The notes under the pieces were generated by a model, which was not told the DNA's origin, ran no database searches, and saw only the letters and a program-made list of their open reading frames with translations. A stretch of DNA of 64,000 nt from Pempheris klunzingeri (taxonomy: Eukaryota > Chordata > Actinopteri > Acropomatiformes > Pempheridae), in assembly GCF_042242105.1 (NCBI RefSeq), contig NC_092035.1:3334477-3398476 (forward strand). The letters run 5' to 3'. Every line of letters starts with the position of its first letter. Position 1 is the stretch's first letter. The position numbers and the translations under genes were made by a program. This document shows positions 27,601 to 38,432 of the stretch, one piece after another.

Positions 27601-27755
27601 CTTTCTCCCCCAAGAAAAGGGATTGTTCAATGGCCGCACAGGGGCCACACGACCCCCCTCCCTCCTCCAAACAGAGCACACTTTTGCACCCCAACAGGTA
27701 ACAACAGCATAACCACAGCCTGCATGGTGGTAAAGTGTGGTAAACACGGACAGTA

Positions 27756-27799
27756 TCTCCCCTCCTCTCCCCTCCTCTCCTCTCCTCTCCTCTCCTCCA
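27756..27799. repeat. CTCCT pentanucleotide repeat
   Basis: A pyrimidine-only tract of CCTCT/CTCCC units about 150 bp downstream (in transcript direction) of the RAPH1 first exon. On the minus strand it is an AG-rich tract near the start of intron 1, of the GAGA type often found close to promoters. Confidence 0.85.
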
Positions 27800-27947
27800 G
27801 TCTAGGATGGGCTGCCATGATAAACTGACTCATTTCTTCATCACTGACAAGCTTCACACCACGAGTGTGTTTTTAAGAAAGAGGACAAAAAGGCGTTGAG
27901 CCCTTAAGAACATGTCGGAATAGTACAGAAAAAAAAAAATCACTTAC

Positions 27948-28260
27948 AGTCAAATGGGATTCACAAAGAGGGTCCTCTCCAATCCTGCGTCCTCCAGTGG
28001 GAGTAAATACCCCAGCCCTCAGGGGGGAGCAGCGGCAGGACTCCTGCTACGATGGGTGTAGTTTCTGTTTCAGAAGAGGAATCTAGTTAAAACTGCCCGC
28101 TGTCCTCATGTTTCCTCACGCTTGGCTCGTCTGCACACACAATCCCGGCCCCGCTCCCATTCCTCTGAGCCGGAGCTGCTGACTGAGGAGACACGCTGCG
28201 CGGCTCCGTCGTTTCCTGTCCAGCCCGGAGCCTCCGCTGCCTTCACGGCCTGTCGGAAAT
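27948..28260 (-). other. raph1: RAPH1 non-coding first exon and promoter (approximate)
   Basis: A strong donor, ACT|GTAAGTG on the minus strand, ends an exon at 27948. The sequence above it is comparatively GC- and CpG-rich up to about 28,250, and no long open frame runs into the donor. Mammalian RAPH1 also begins with a non-coding exon far upstream of its start-codon exon. The transcription start is not visible, so the upper limit is a guess. Confidence 0.5.
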
Positions 28261-28659
28261 ATCTTATCTTATACGTTGAAGCGGAGATGATCGCATGGAG
28301 GAGGAATGATAAGGTCTAGAGACAGGTATAACTGGAAAAGAGATGGATGATCTCCAAGCAGAGTTCACCAATGGGCGCATTTTACTCTTTATTAATCGCT
28401 GGATTTTAGATATTGGATATTAATCGCACCTTCTTTGGCCTTTTTCTCCCGTTGAGAGGTCAATCTGTGGTCATTATATTCTGACATAAAACACATGGGA
28501 AAATACATGTTCTTGTACTTGTACAGGGTCCATTTGGTCATCTCACAAGCACCGGCATGAACATTTTTCTAATTTGACACATTATGAACGAGGTTTTGGA
28601 GGAACCTGAAGGCAGCATCAGCATCCAGTAGCTATTCCACCCAAGTCACTGGTAGTAGA

Positions 28660-28710
28660 TAATAATAATAATGATAATAACAATAATAATGATGATAATA
28701 ATAATAATAG
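28660..28710. repeat. (AAT)n-type microsatellite
   Basis: AAT/GAT trinucleotide repeat with several interruptions, between RAPH1 and CD28. Confidence 0.9.
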
Positions 28711-29749
28711 GAGAGGAATCAGAGGAAACTCTATTGTGTGTGCTCTTTATGCTCACATACAGCCCCAGTGGAGCTCTCCATGGGGTCTTAATGCTCACCT
28801 AAAGCCACCAGACAAAAAGGGACTGGTTCCAGATTAGGAGATTATTACGTGTTATCCATATGGACACACGGCATTAGTAACCCCTCAATCCCCCTCAGCC
28901 ATTTTCGGAGTTAGAACCACTGACAGCATTTTAGAAATGCTATAATCCCAATTTCACAATCCCATGAATCTGTCACCATGTGTTGCCACACAAAGTGAAT
29001 TGTTTCTAATCTCTGTTCCAGGCAGTCGTGCTTTTATAGAACAGGAAAAATACCCTGAAGTGAAGTGAAATATATTTACAGTTAATATAAAACTGCAGGC
29101 TTTGCATGTTTGACTGGTTTGAAGGAGTGAAAAAAAAAAACTGTTATCAACATGCTGATCAAAATAAAATGCTTTGTCGCCATCTAGTGGATCAAAAACG
29201 AAATTGCGCTGTAAACTCAACCCCATTCTGTGTGTTTTTAATAAATCAAAGATTCAAACTGTGTGTTAAGGAAGCTGATTTAGCCAAACAGCACAAACAC
29301 AGTACTACTTTGTACACTGACATGTATTATCTCTGCCAATGAACTATGAAGGAGCAGAACAGCTGAGCACCTTTGACAGTAGGATGTGTAATAATCACAC
29401 GTGTGTCAGTACATTTGAAGTTTTTTTTCTCTCTCCCACAAAACATTTACACCTTAAATCGAGTAATCAGTCACTCCAGGTGCAAAAATCCTATTCAACA
29501 AATCACAAAACGAAGAAACTCACATTTTCACCACAGTTGCTGCAGTGAATACGGCGCCAAAAGCAAAATGTGCACGTCTAATGTCCTCTGATCCTTTGGG
29601 AGGTAATGGCACACACATGTCAGCTCAAACCTGTTCCATCGCTGTCTGGTGGATCTCAATGTGTTCCGTAAACAAGCCTTTCCACATGGTACACTGGGTC
29701 ATCGCACTTTAGGTCACCCAGGCCTCCATCATACAGCTGCACAGCCAGA

Positions 29750-29770
29750 AATAATAATAATAATAATAAC
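29750..29770. repeat. (AAT)n microsatellite
   Basis: Seven ATA/AAT units in the presumed upstream region of CD28. Confidence 0.9.
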
Positions 29771-30187
29771 CCGTCCTGCAGTGGAACAGCAGCAGAACTG
29801 TCGTGCAAAGACATTTAGGTCTAAATGAGCACATAATAGGTTTATGATAAAGATATTTACAGCATCAAAGGTCACACAGTCTGGGAGAGAGTGGAAACTT
29901 CAGAGGAGGAGGTGTTTCTGCCACAGGATGTTTTCCCTCAAGAGATGTGTGAGGCTCAGTCAGTGCTGCACCGTGGGAGTGCTTCAATCAGAGGTAGAAC
30001 GAGGACATGATACATCACAGCCGGAGGAACATATGCGTGGAACCAGGCTTGATGATATCGGAGATCAGATTTCTCTGCAGCATGCGCTTCGTGTAGTTTG
30101 TTGGAGGAGCTTGAAGTTTTAGGTGATGACGGAGAGCTTGGAGGACATCATTCTGCTGGAGGAAAGCTCACGCTGTCGGTGATCAAG

Positions 30188-32123
30188 ATGAGATCTTACT
30201 GGATGTTCGTGATCCTCCTGGGCTACAAACTATCTCGTGCCAGTCCGTCTCCGAGCACCGGTCCCTGCAACGGTAAGTTGTTGAATTCAGATAGTTTGCA
30301 TCGCTATTATCATCTCCCAATATTCAGGTACTGTGCAAATGTGGTTAGGGTGGGTTTGATGAGTTACACTGAGGTTAGCACCCTCATTAGGAGTGCAGTA
30401 AATATAATACTGTAGCTACTTCAGGGAGTTTTCTTTCCTTTCCTCCCTGTGCACCTGCCCACAAGAAACCCAAGGTGCGCACCAACCTTTTCTTAGTCTA
30501 CCTTTAGTCCTCTGTGGAGAATTTAATCTCAGCCACTGGCTCTTACAGTTGTAACGTGTCGCAGGTGAAGACATCAGTGTCAGCACTAACCCACCACATG
30601 ATGAGGACCACAGGCTCGTGAGTGGTACAGTTGACTTAGTGGCTGACTCAGTCATGCCACTGTTTCTTCATGTGAAATGTGATGAACGCGCTTACATGTG
30701 CTGTTATTGAACAAATTCCATGTGGGGGTGGAGTGACAGGTTTCAAAAGCTGAATTACAGTTAGGGAAATGAAATGCAAATCCATCTGTCTCTGCAGAGA
30801 AGTTGTGGCTGTGAGAAGTCATTTCCTTTTCAAAGAGGTGTTTGGTGTTGACACGGGCATCCTGACTTGATCTGCAGCAACACAAAGCTGAGAATAAAGC
30901 AGAAAGCAGAATAAATCTCATTATCCTACTTTCTCTCTCCAGACCAGGTGAAGATCGTCTGTGTGGGCGCTGCAGAGAACGTGTCCGTGCACTGCCCGGT
31001 GCTGACCGGTGAGAGAGTCACGTTTAGCCTCTTAATAAACGGATCTGCTCAGCAAACGTGTGAATATGAGAAGAAGTCACTGAGGTGCAGCCCGCAGCAC
31101 TCAGTGGCGGTCGCGGAACTGCATGAAAACGCAGAGAATAAGTCGGCCACCTTCATGCTGAGCGGAGTGAATGCCAGTAGTTATAGTGTCTACAGATGTG
31201 ACGGCTCCATCATATTCCCCCCTCCATTCACAAAAGCACCAGGCGACTTGGGCATCCTCGTACTGACAGGAGGTAAATACTCCTCAGAGATGCTCTGTCA
31301 TTTGATGTGGATATGCTCCAGTATGCTGACTACTTCCTGAAAATGCTTCTTCCAGGACACCACTGCAAGAATAATGAAGCGCCGGCTAAGCCTGGAGATC
31401 AGCACGGTGCATGTCCCTGGGTTTGGGTTCTGCTGCTCGTCAGCATCTACAGCGTGGCTGTCACCATCATGGCCTGTGTCAGCTGGGTAAGAACACACAC
31501 AGCCAAACACCACAGCAGGAAAACAGGAGGATTTAGAAAATATCCAATAACTTTCCGGATTTTACATTTTCAGATTGGCAAAAAACAAACCAAATGTAAA
31601 ACATGCACTTTGCAGGATGTCTGTAGTAAAAATGTAGTGATGCTGTGTGATTTTGATTTAATTTGTAATATTTTTTCCACATTTAATTTACTCAACTGTT
31701 CCATTTTCATATTTTCATTTGTTCAAAAAGCCACTTTATGCCCCAGATTTCTACCAACATTGCTTTTGCATCTTTGCAAATTGCATCTATTGAAGCAGTA
31801 TACTATATTTTCTATTTCTTTATACTTCCTCTACTGTAGCTGTGCACATTTGTTTATCTACACTTCCACATTGTGGGACCAATAAAGGAAAATCTCATGC
31901 ATTTATGAATTTATCTTGGCCTGAAAATAGTCAAAAGAGCCTAAAAAGTGTCTTCTTTTTAATTCTGACATGTGAGCTGTGGTTCAGGTCCTGAGATCAA
32001 ATGTCTTGTGTCTTACAGGTCAAGTTAAGGGGAACAGATTCCCAGAGTGACTATATGAACACCAAACCCAGAGCACCCAGGAAGAACCGAGGGGTTCAAA
32101 ATCCTCTACCGAGACACTTCTGA
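30188..32123 (+). CDS. cd28: CD28-type T-cell co-stimulatory receptor
   Basis: Type I membrane receptor that delivers the second signal to T cells. Exons 30188-30272, 30943-31272, 31356-31486 and 32019-32123 give 216 residues, with the classic layout of signal peptide, Ig V domain, stalk plus membrane segment, and tail. The V domain keeps four cysteines (VHC, TCEY, LRC, YRCDG) and has four N-glycosylation sequons. The ligand loop reads IFPPPFTK where mammals have MYPPPY. The stalk has Cys in HHCKNN, at the place used for the disulfide dimer. A hydrophobic segment WVWVLLLVSIYSVAVTIMAC follows. The tail has SDYMNTKP, matching the CD28 PI3K site SDYMNMTP rather than the YVKM of CTLA4. RAPH1 upstream supports orthology. 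The start was chosen for the signal peptide (FVILLGYKL). Confidence 0.92.
31640..31905 (+). repeat. Probable retroposon 3'-tail fragment in CD28 intron 3
   Basis: AT-rich sequence ends in ACTTCCACATTGTGGGACC followed by AATAAAGGAAAATCT. A tail reading roughly 'cattgtgggatcaataaagg' is, from memory, common at the 3' end of fish non-LTR elements. No reverse transcriptase sequence is present, so this would be a short 5'-truncated piece. The family is not determined. Confidence 0.4.
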
Positions 32124-32280
32124 TCGCCTGCACATGTACGTCTACCCCTTTACATTAGATGTAAACACTCCGGGGGTGCTTGTAGGAGTCTTTTGTGTGA
32201 GTTTGCTTAGTTGATGGTTTTTTTGTCCGTTTTGTTTTGCCTACAAAGCAGAAAAGTAGCAGTTCCTTTCACACTTCCTT

Positions 32281-32286
32281 AATAAA
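32281..32286 (+). terminator. Poly(A) signal of CD28
   Basis: AATAAA lies 158 nt past the CD28 stop codon and is the first canonical signal. It gives a short 3' untranslated region. Confidence 0.6.
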
Positions 32287-32305
32287 ACATGACTTATCCA
32301 ATACT

Positions 32306-33130
32306 TTTGGTTTTGCGCTCACTTCCTGTTTAACTGTCTGTCTGCCCGTCACACCCACAAATCAGTAACTGGAACCCCCCCCATCTTCGTGGTTGAACCA
32401 GGAGGTGGTGTCTGAATGAGGGGATTTAACCACATTCAGAGGGTTCCTTCTGTAGTAAACCTGTGTGATACCATATGGCTCACTGACCACAATCTCAAAA
32501 TACCAAAAACAAGACTGTTACAGGCGTAAACTATGGTGCTGAAAACTGAACTAACAAGCGACTGATTTACGTCAGAATTTTCAGTCTCAGTTCTCTTATT
32601 TCTAAGAAATCTGTCTGTTTTCTCGGAGAGATAGCATCACAGAGGTTGGCGAGAACCAGATATAGAGCAAGGAGAGGCACACTTCAAGCAAAAAAATTAC
32701 ATGCAGTTTCCTGTCTTCCTCATTCTACCCCCCCCCTCCCTTTGCTTTCTGCAGATGTAGCTGCTTCAAAGGGACTCCACCTTTACCTTGCTCACCTTGC
32801 AGTTTCTGTGCAGCTACTGCAGGCGCGCACGCTGGTTTTATTGGTTTAATTCAGCAGCGGCGTCTTCCTCATCAACTACCACAAGCATCAGCAGCACTGA
32901 CATATTGTTTCTGTTCAGCTGTTAACACTTTGAAACTTCAAGTTCTCTGCTAAATGAGCTGTAAATGTCAACGCCTGTAATTTTGTTCTCGTACAAGTTT
33001 TATTACAAGACAGGATCCTTACATTTTTCAGCCTTCCTCAGTGTGTGGCTCTTACATCTTTAATTATTATTAAAGCTGGTTTTAAACCACGTCCGTCCAG
33101 AGAGTGCATTTCTTTCAATACCTTAATGTG
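32306..33130. other. Convergent gap between CD28 and FASTKD2
   Basis: This is where CTLA4 would be expected by comparison with mammals. No Ig-domain exon, MYPPPY-like loop or YVKM tail motif was found in any frame. The stretch holds a C-run near 32731-32737 and no recognised gene. Confidence 0.6.
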
Positions 33131-33136
33131 TTTATT
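33131..33136 (-). terminator. Poly(A) signal of FASTKD2
   Basis: TTTATT on the plus strand is AATAAA on the minus strand, 109 nt past the FASTKD2 stop codon. Confidence 0.6.
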
Positions 33137-33244
33137 CCTTCCAAAGCTTTGAATAGCACAATAAAACCTGTGTGTTCATGTTGAGCGTACAGGTAAAGTC
33201 CAGTGAACCAGGTGCAGTTCTTGGAATCCATTGAACGCCGGCCC

Positions 33245-36200
33245 TCAAGATGCCTGTCGCTCCGTTTCAGGTTGCGTGTCTGGTTTGTGGTGTTCTGGAA
33301 AAATGAGTCCCCTGAGGAACTCCGTCGTCTTCTCCTCAGGCACAGCGTGCAGATCCTTCTCCATCACCTGGAGAACAGGATTAGGATCATGTAGAACATG
33401 TGGCAGGAGGCATGATTTCTACGTTTAATTTCAGTGGCTATGACAACAAAATATGTAGTGGATTCTTAGAGAATGAAGAGCTGTGAGTCTCACCAAGACA
33501 GGGTGATATCCCAGGTTCTTCAGGTGGCGAATCTTCATGGCCAGATAGGCGCGGGGAATGGACGTGTCATAACAAAAGCCAGACTGTGTCGTGCAAATGA
33601 CTGCAATTCTAGGAGATCAAGACAAATATTTCAATCGTGAAAAACAGACACAGAGTGTCACAGAGTGTTTGGAGCACTTCCTTTGACACACACTTCACTC
33701 CAGGGCGTTCCTCCGTACGATCATTGTAGTTTGGGGTTGTTCATTTTAATTCATCTTCAAAAATCATTTAGCAAAAACAGCAACAAATCACATTTTGTTA
33801 AAATGCATTCCCACTAATCTATATGACACCATCAGAGCTATGGGTTGAATTTGCACAGGTAAATGCACCAGCAGGCACAACAGAAATCAATTCAGTTAAA
33901 GCACTGAATGACTGATTTAAAAGAGAACAATGTACAAAATCCAGACCAGCGATCTGTGCGCAGCAGTGAGGAAGAGAGAATACGACAGATGACTGTGTAC
34001 ATGCTATGTTAAATTAAATGGCTAATTAGGAGACATAAAATACATACAAATGGCACCAAGAAGTGTGTATAAAAAGTATATATGCATGCAAAAATCAAAA
34101 ATAGTAAGCAGGTGGGTAAACTTTTTCACAAACTGAAACATTTTCACCATGTCTTTAGTTGTTTACAACCTTGTTGCTCGGTAAAAGCAACTGAAAGTCA
34201 AACTTCATTTTGCCACGAAACAAAACATCACAAACCTTTAAATGAGTTCAAAGTGGGGTTTAAAACTCTGTAGCAACTGTAAACATTATGGTGTAACAGG
34301 CAGTCCTGCTTTTAGAGGACTGGTTTATGCCCTGAGGAGTTCTTTATATAACTAATAGTCTTCAGGTTGACATGCAGACTGCATGAGCTTTATAGCGTGC
34401 TAAATTGAGGTACATGTCGTCTCCGCCTGCTTTCTCGTCATCAAACCTCACCAAACGTGACATAAGAACATTACAAGAAAAACACAATGTGCAGGAGAAA
34501 CACCTCAGCAGATCTGGTGATGTTATCGACTACGAACAGACGCTGATGTCTTACCTTTGACTGCTCTCTGCTGGAGAACACTCCTCTCCTGCGCTCGCTT
34601 CAGCCACAGAGGTTGGGCTCGGCAGAGCTTTGCTTATCACGCCGTCTGAGAGTCAAAACACAGTGACACAGGCACCGTGAAATTCTGCTCTGTAGCCATT
34701 TTCTTTAAGTTAAAAAAAAAATGCAGACTGATGTGCTAATCTTCAATTCTATAACAGGAACAGAAAATCATTAGCCTGCTATTTTTTGGAAAGAGACAAA
34801 TTAAGCAAGAAATCTAAGCTGAAACTGTGACAAACATTCTCTATTTCACAAATCACCCTGAAACGTCTTTCCTCCATGACTGTGCTGTTACCTAGGAGGT
34901 AGAAGTTCTCCACTACCACCCCTTCCTGTAGCACTGCGTCTGCTTGGTCTTCCAACAGGCCGCGCAGGCCTTGCAACAGCCACGGGTTGGCTGATGAAGT
35001 GGGGATGGGGTCACCCAGGACAGACGGGGGGACAGTCAGGGGCCGGGGGAGCGGGGGACGGTCGAGACAGAGGCACAGGTGCACTGTCTGAAACATTCTT
35101 TGGATTTGGCGAGACCTAAGCACTGAGGAGAAACAGGGGGGTGGTTCAGGTGGATGAAATTCACAAAAAAAGAGAGAGGAGAAGCAGAGAATAAGAAGCA
35201 CGTGAGTGAGTGAGTGAGTCCGTTGTCTTACTTGTTGTCTTATTTGCGGTCTTAAACTGCTCCAGTGTGCTGCTCTCCAGGAGCTGTTCAAGTGGCGCAG
35301 AGGGGAAGTGGCCCAGTTGGGACAGACGGTAAACAGCTTTTAACAACTCAAAACCCGACATCTTGAGCAGATAGGAGTCCAGAACCCCGCTGAGACTATC
35401 CAGGAATCTGGAGCAACAATGAAACCCAACGAGGACATTAAGCCTGAAATCACGCAGCATCTACAAATGGTTGTTAGCCTGCCATGTGAGTGAGTGACCT
35501 ACTGTTGTCTTTGTTGCTGCAGATCGTAGTTAAAAGAGGAGTACACCTTGAGCACAGAGAGGAGGTCTTTAAGTGTCAGAGCGTCTGGATTGGCAATCAC
35601 CCGCTCAGCAAACACCTCCATTATGGCAGTGGGACAGAAGGCAAGGCTCTCATACACAGTGAGGAAGAGGATGACCTGAACATAGAGACAGACAACAGCA
35701 TTAGCAGAACAATAAGATTATGAACGACAAACCGAGCCCTTAAAGTGATGCTGAACGTTTCACAAAAGGGGTTAGAAAACCGTCGTCTTTGGCAGCACCT
35801 GCTTCTGGTTCCATATGTCTATCGTAGAGGAGATGTAGTCTGAAATGGCGGTGAGCAGATCTATGTCTCTGTAGTGCAGCTCCTTGCAGGACAGCAGGAC
35901 TGTAAACAGTCTGTTGAAGGGGATTCCGTTGAGGTTTTCTACCAGAGAGGTCAGACGTGGAGAAAAAACAGCTGGTTGGTAAAACTATGAGAATAACACT
36001 TGAGGCTCCTTCAGCTGATTCCCATATGAAGCACCCATATTTTCTTTACAATACAGTAATTCAAAGCATTTAACCAATTTTTCTCTTGGAAAAAGTTTTA
36101 CCTCTGATCTTCACACTGCAGATGTTCAGCAGTGGTTTGGAGTAGAAGCCCATAGCGGCCATAGTGGAGATCATGTACTGGGTGTTGGGAAGGCTGAACT

Positions 36201-37666
36201 GGTCCGTCATCGATAAAGCTTTTCTCTGGAGGAAGCAGTGCACAGAGTCAATGCCCCATAATTCAAATATACCTAAATGTTACAGTGATGATATCCAATA
36301 AAATAAAGCATTTTGTTAGGGGGTCACCACAGTGTTGTAGACATTGTGAGATTGACTAGCTTGTAGTCTGTAAGGCAGGACGGACGGCACACGTGAGGCA
36401 CAAGCGATAAGAAGACCAATTGTGGTAGAAATCAAAGACTAATGAACCAACCTCTAGTTCCCGTTTGAGCTCCAGTGGGGCTTCTTTCCCTAACAGACGC
36501 ATCATGATCTGGAGAGACATTACGTTCTTGATCCTGGGGAGGCGAGTCTTAACTACCAGCCTGGGACAGAATCACAATAAACAGCAGTGAGAATTGATCT
36601 GAAAAAGTCATAACATCTTTTGCTTTTAAATGTTCCTAATCCTCAGTCTTTCTGAGTGTTTCCAGGTTTGTGTTAAAATAGATATTCAATGTGGTCTCTG
36701 ATTTTATATGTATATACCCATTTAGGACATGAATAAGGCCTCAGTTTTGTCTGATCATGTCTGGATATCTCTGAGGCTGGGAGGGGTTTATGATTATGTG
36801 CTATGCCATATGCATCATTTGATCATTCTGACCTCATGCCCTCCTTAAGTGCAGCAACGTTGGGGCTGTCCTGCATGTGCTCCAGACAGGAGGCCAAGAT
36901 GGAAAGGCCCTTGTCATCAAAGTCGTTCAGTTTCTCCTGTTAGTGAAGAGCACAGCATATAAACAACAGCACAAAAATATTGCCAACATGAAAATTCACT
37001 AAAGGAAAATCTTTCACTGCCCACCTGGCATACTCGGAGGAAAGTCTGGACCACACGGCTGTGTTGGGAAACGCCCAGTTTGACCATACCTATGAAAGAA
37101 TAAACCAAATCCTCATTGCGCATGTACGCCACATTCTTCATGGCCTTCTCCAGTAGCCCGTCGAATTCAGGATGTTCAAACATCAGCTGCAGCTCATACC
37201 GCCGCTGCTCCTCCGACATCTTCTTGGTGGTGGTCCACATGTGGGTCAGGCAGTTGCTGACCTCTCGGACTGAGGGCACGCAATGACTGGTGAGGTCCAG
37301 CACGTCTGATGGGGACCTACAGTTTTGCAGCTGGTTCCAGAAATAGTTCCTGATCTGTCTCTGCCATGTGGGCTTCCTATCAGATTGGATCTTAGCGGGC
37401 GGCGAAGACTCTGCCAGTGAAGAAGAGAGATGCTCCTTCTCCTCCAAGTCCTCACCCTGCGAGTAAAACCTCACTGAACTAGCAGGACTCCTATTCAGGC
37501 ATGTATGGCTTTTCCTCGTGGCCGAAACGTGTGATAAGCGTTGACAGGAGAAAGATGGGCCTTTGATTGACGCTGTCAGGAGGAAACTACGCTGTTGCCA
37601 TAGAAACCTGCGGCTGCAAAAGCGCACGCCCAGTTTTACGACCTCCTCTGTCAACCACACAGACAT
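33245..37666 (-). CDS. fastkd2: FAST kinase domain-containing protein 2
   Basis: Mitochondrial matrix RNA-binding protein needed for 16S rRNA and mitoribosome assembly in mammals. Exons on the minus strand: 37025-37666, 36833-36936, 36452-36560, 36102-36225, 35799-35938, 35503-35675, 35232-35407, 34892-35122, 34555-34645, 33494-33608, 33245-33367. All phases fit, giving 675 residues (human about 710). The first 40 residues are basic and amphipathic (SRRFLWQQRSFLL), as expected for mitochondrial import. Middle exons carry the helical FAST_1/FAST_2 repeats (KNVMSLQIMMRLLGKEAPLE, NGIPFNRLFTVLLSCKELHY). The last two exons form the RAP domain, with YDTSIPRAYLAMKIRHLKNL at about 611-630. The pairing with MDH1B in head-to-head order also occurs in mammals. 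The symbol rests on synteny and overall architecture; other FASTKD members share the domains. Confidence 0.9.
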
Positions 37667-37930
37667 GATCCTCTGATGAGTTTAATAGGATGGAAACGGA
37701 AATAATACACTATTTAACTGCTCCTGCGTGGAACAGAAACAGTCAACTTCTTTGTTTCTCTGTTACTCAATTATTTATCAATGAGTTAATTATCCGTTTC
37801 TACTTTTACATTCATATGCTCTATATTATTAGAATATAGAAGCATTTAGTACACATGATATATTACAAGGTACCATGACTAAGCTGCCGACAAGGTCAAC
37901 GAATCCTTCTTCAAATTATGACAACACTAC

Positions 37931-38144
37931 CTAGCGTAGCTAACATTAGCTAAAGCTAGCTAGGTGATGTCCTCTACCTTACTGCTCCAGCCGTGGACAC
38001 ACACAAACTCCCAGAGTCCCAGGGTAACGTTATCAAATGGCACTTTCTAGATAGTGGGACACTTGGCCGAAGAAGTTGTTGAGCGACACAGAGACACATT
38101 AAACTAAAAAAAAATAAATAGTCCAGTGCGTTAGCTAGCTAGCT
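37931..38144. promoter_or_regulatory. GCTAGC/GCTAAC-rich cluster
   Basis: Repeated GCTAGC, TTAGCTA and GCTAAC words occur at 37931-37964 and 38131-38144. Similar clusters lie at the 5' ends of RETREG2 and CNPPD1. The role is unknown. Confidence 0.45.
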
Positions 38145-38405
38145 CCGTCATGCGTTGCTTCGTGCTGTGTGCGCAGCCATGTTTAGTCCCTCTGTCAACT
38201 GGGTGTCCGGAAATGTCAGACTATGAAAAAATATGAGATTATCGTTGACATTAAAAAAAAAACCTCAAGTATAATATTTATTACACTTACTAACAACTGT
38301 GAACTTTATAGCAAAAAATTAGAGCTGGCACTATATACATATATGTATATATATATTTTTTTGGTGTTGTTTCCTACACGGACTCAAATAAGCGCAACAC
38401 CCCCA

Positions 38406-38418
38406 GTATCCTAGCAAC
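38406..38418 (+). promoter_or_regulatory. X-box-like RFX site upstream of MDH1B
   Basis: GTATCC-T-AGCAAC resembles the RFX X-box, a GTNRCC half-site and an RGYAAC half-site with a short spacer. It ends 14 nt before the MDH1B ATG. RFX factors drive cilia genes, and MDH1B is expressed mainly in ciliated cells and testis in mammals. The one-base spacer differs from the usual two, so binding is an inference. Confidence 0.4.
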
Positions 38419-38432
38419 CAACGCCGCTCGAA

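Larger units (their letters stand above)
6888..27947 (-). other. RAPH1 first intron, about 21 kb, gene-free
   Basis: Sequence between the non-coding first exon and the start-codon exon. I looked on both strands for spliced coding blocks and for RNA genes and recognised none. The open frames of 60-150 codons are isolated, lack consistent splice sites and resemble no family. The stretch carries simple repeats (9719-9751 GT, about 9906-9921 C-run, 15557-15581 AC, 24603-24620 GT, 27756-27799 CTCCT) and two clean hairpins (12083-12114, 20808-20838). About 26,150-27,560 is poor in repeats and has ATTA/TAATTA words, so it could hold conserved enhancers; that needs an alignment. Confidence 0.7.
28261..30187. 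other. Intergenic space between RAPH1 and CD28, with CD28 5' region
   Basis: The two genes diverge here. The stretch contains AAT-type trinucleotide repeats at 28660-28710 and 29750-29770 and otherwise no recognised gene. The last 300-350 bases are probably the promoter and 5' untranslated region of CD28. An in-frame ATG at 30098 would add 30 residues in front of the CD28 signal peptide and is not favoured, because the added sequence is acidic and not signal-like. Confidence 0.6.
37667..38432. promoter_or_regulatory. Bidirectional promoter of FASTKD2 and MDH1B
   Basis: The two start codons face away from each other across 766 nt. The interval includes a GCTAGC/GCTAAC-rich cluster (37931-37964 and 38131-38144), an ETS-type CCGGAA word at 38207-38212, and an X-box-like site at 38406-38418 next to the MDH1B start. 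The transcription starts are not visible; both 5' untranslated regions must lie here. Confidence 0.7.

Noticed and set aside
30098-30187. In-frame upstream ATG for CD28
   Set aside because: It would place 30 acidic and polar residues before the signal peptide; the ATG at 30188 gives a normal secretory start.
32306-33240. Possible CTLA4 or ICOS exons after CD28
   Set aside because: No frame has the Ig cysteine pattern, a PPP loop, a membrane segment or a YxxM tail.
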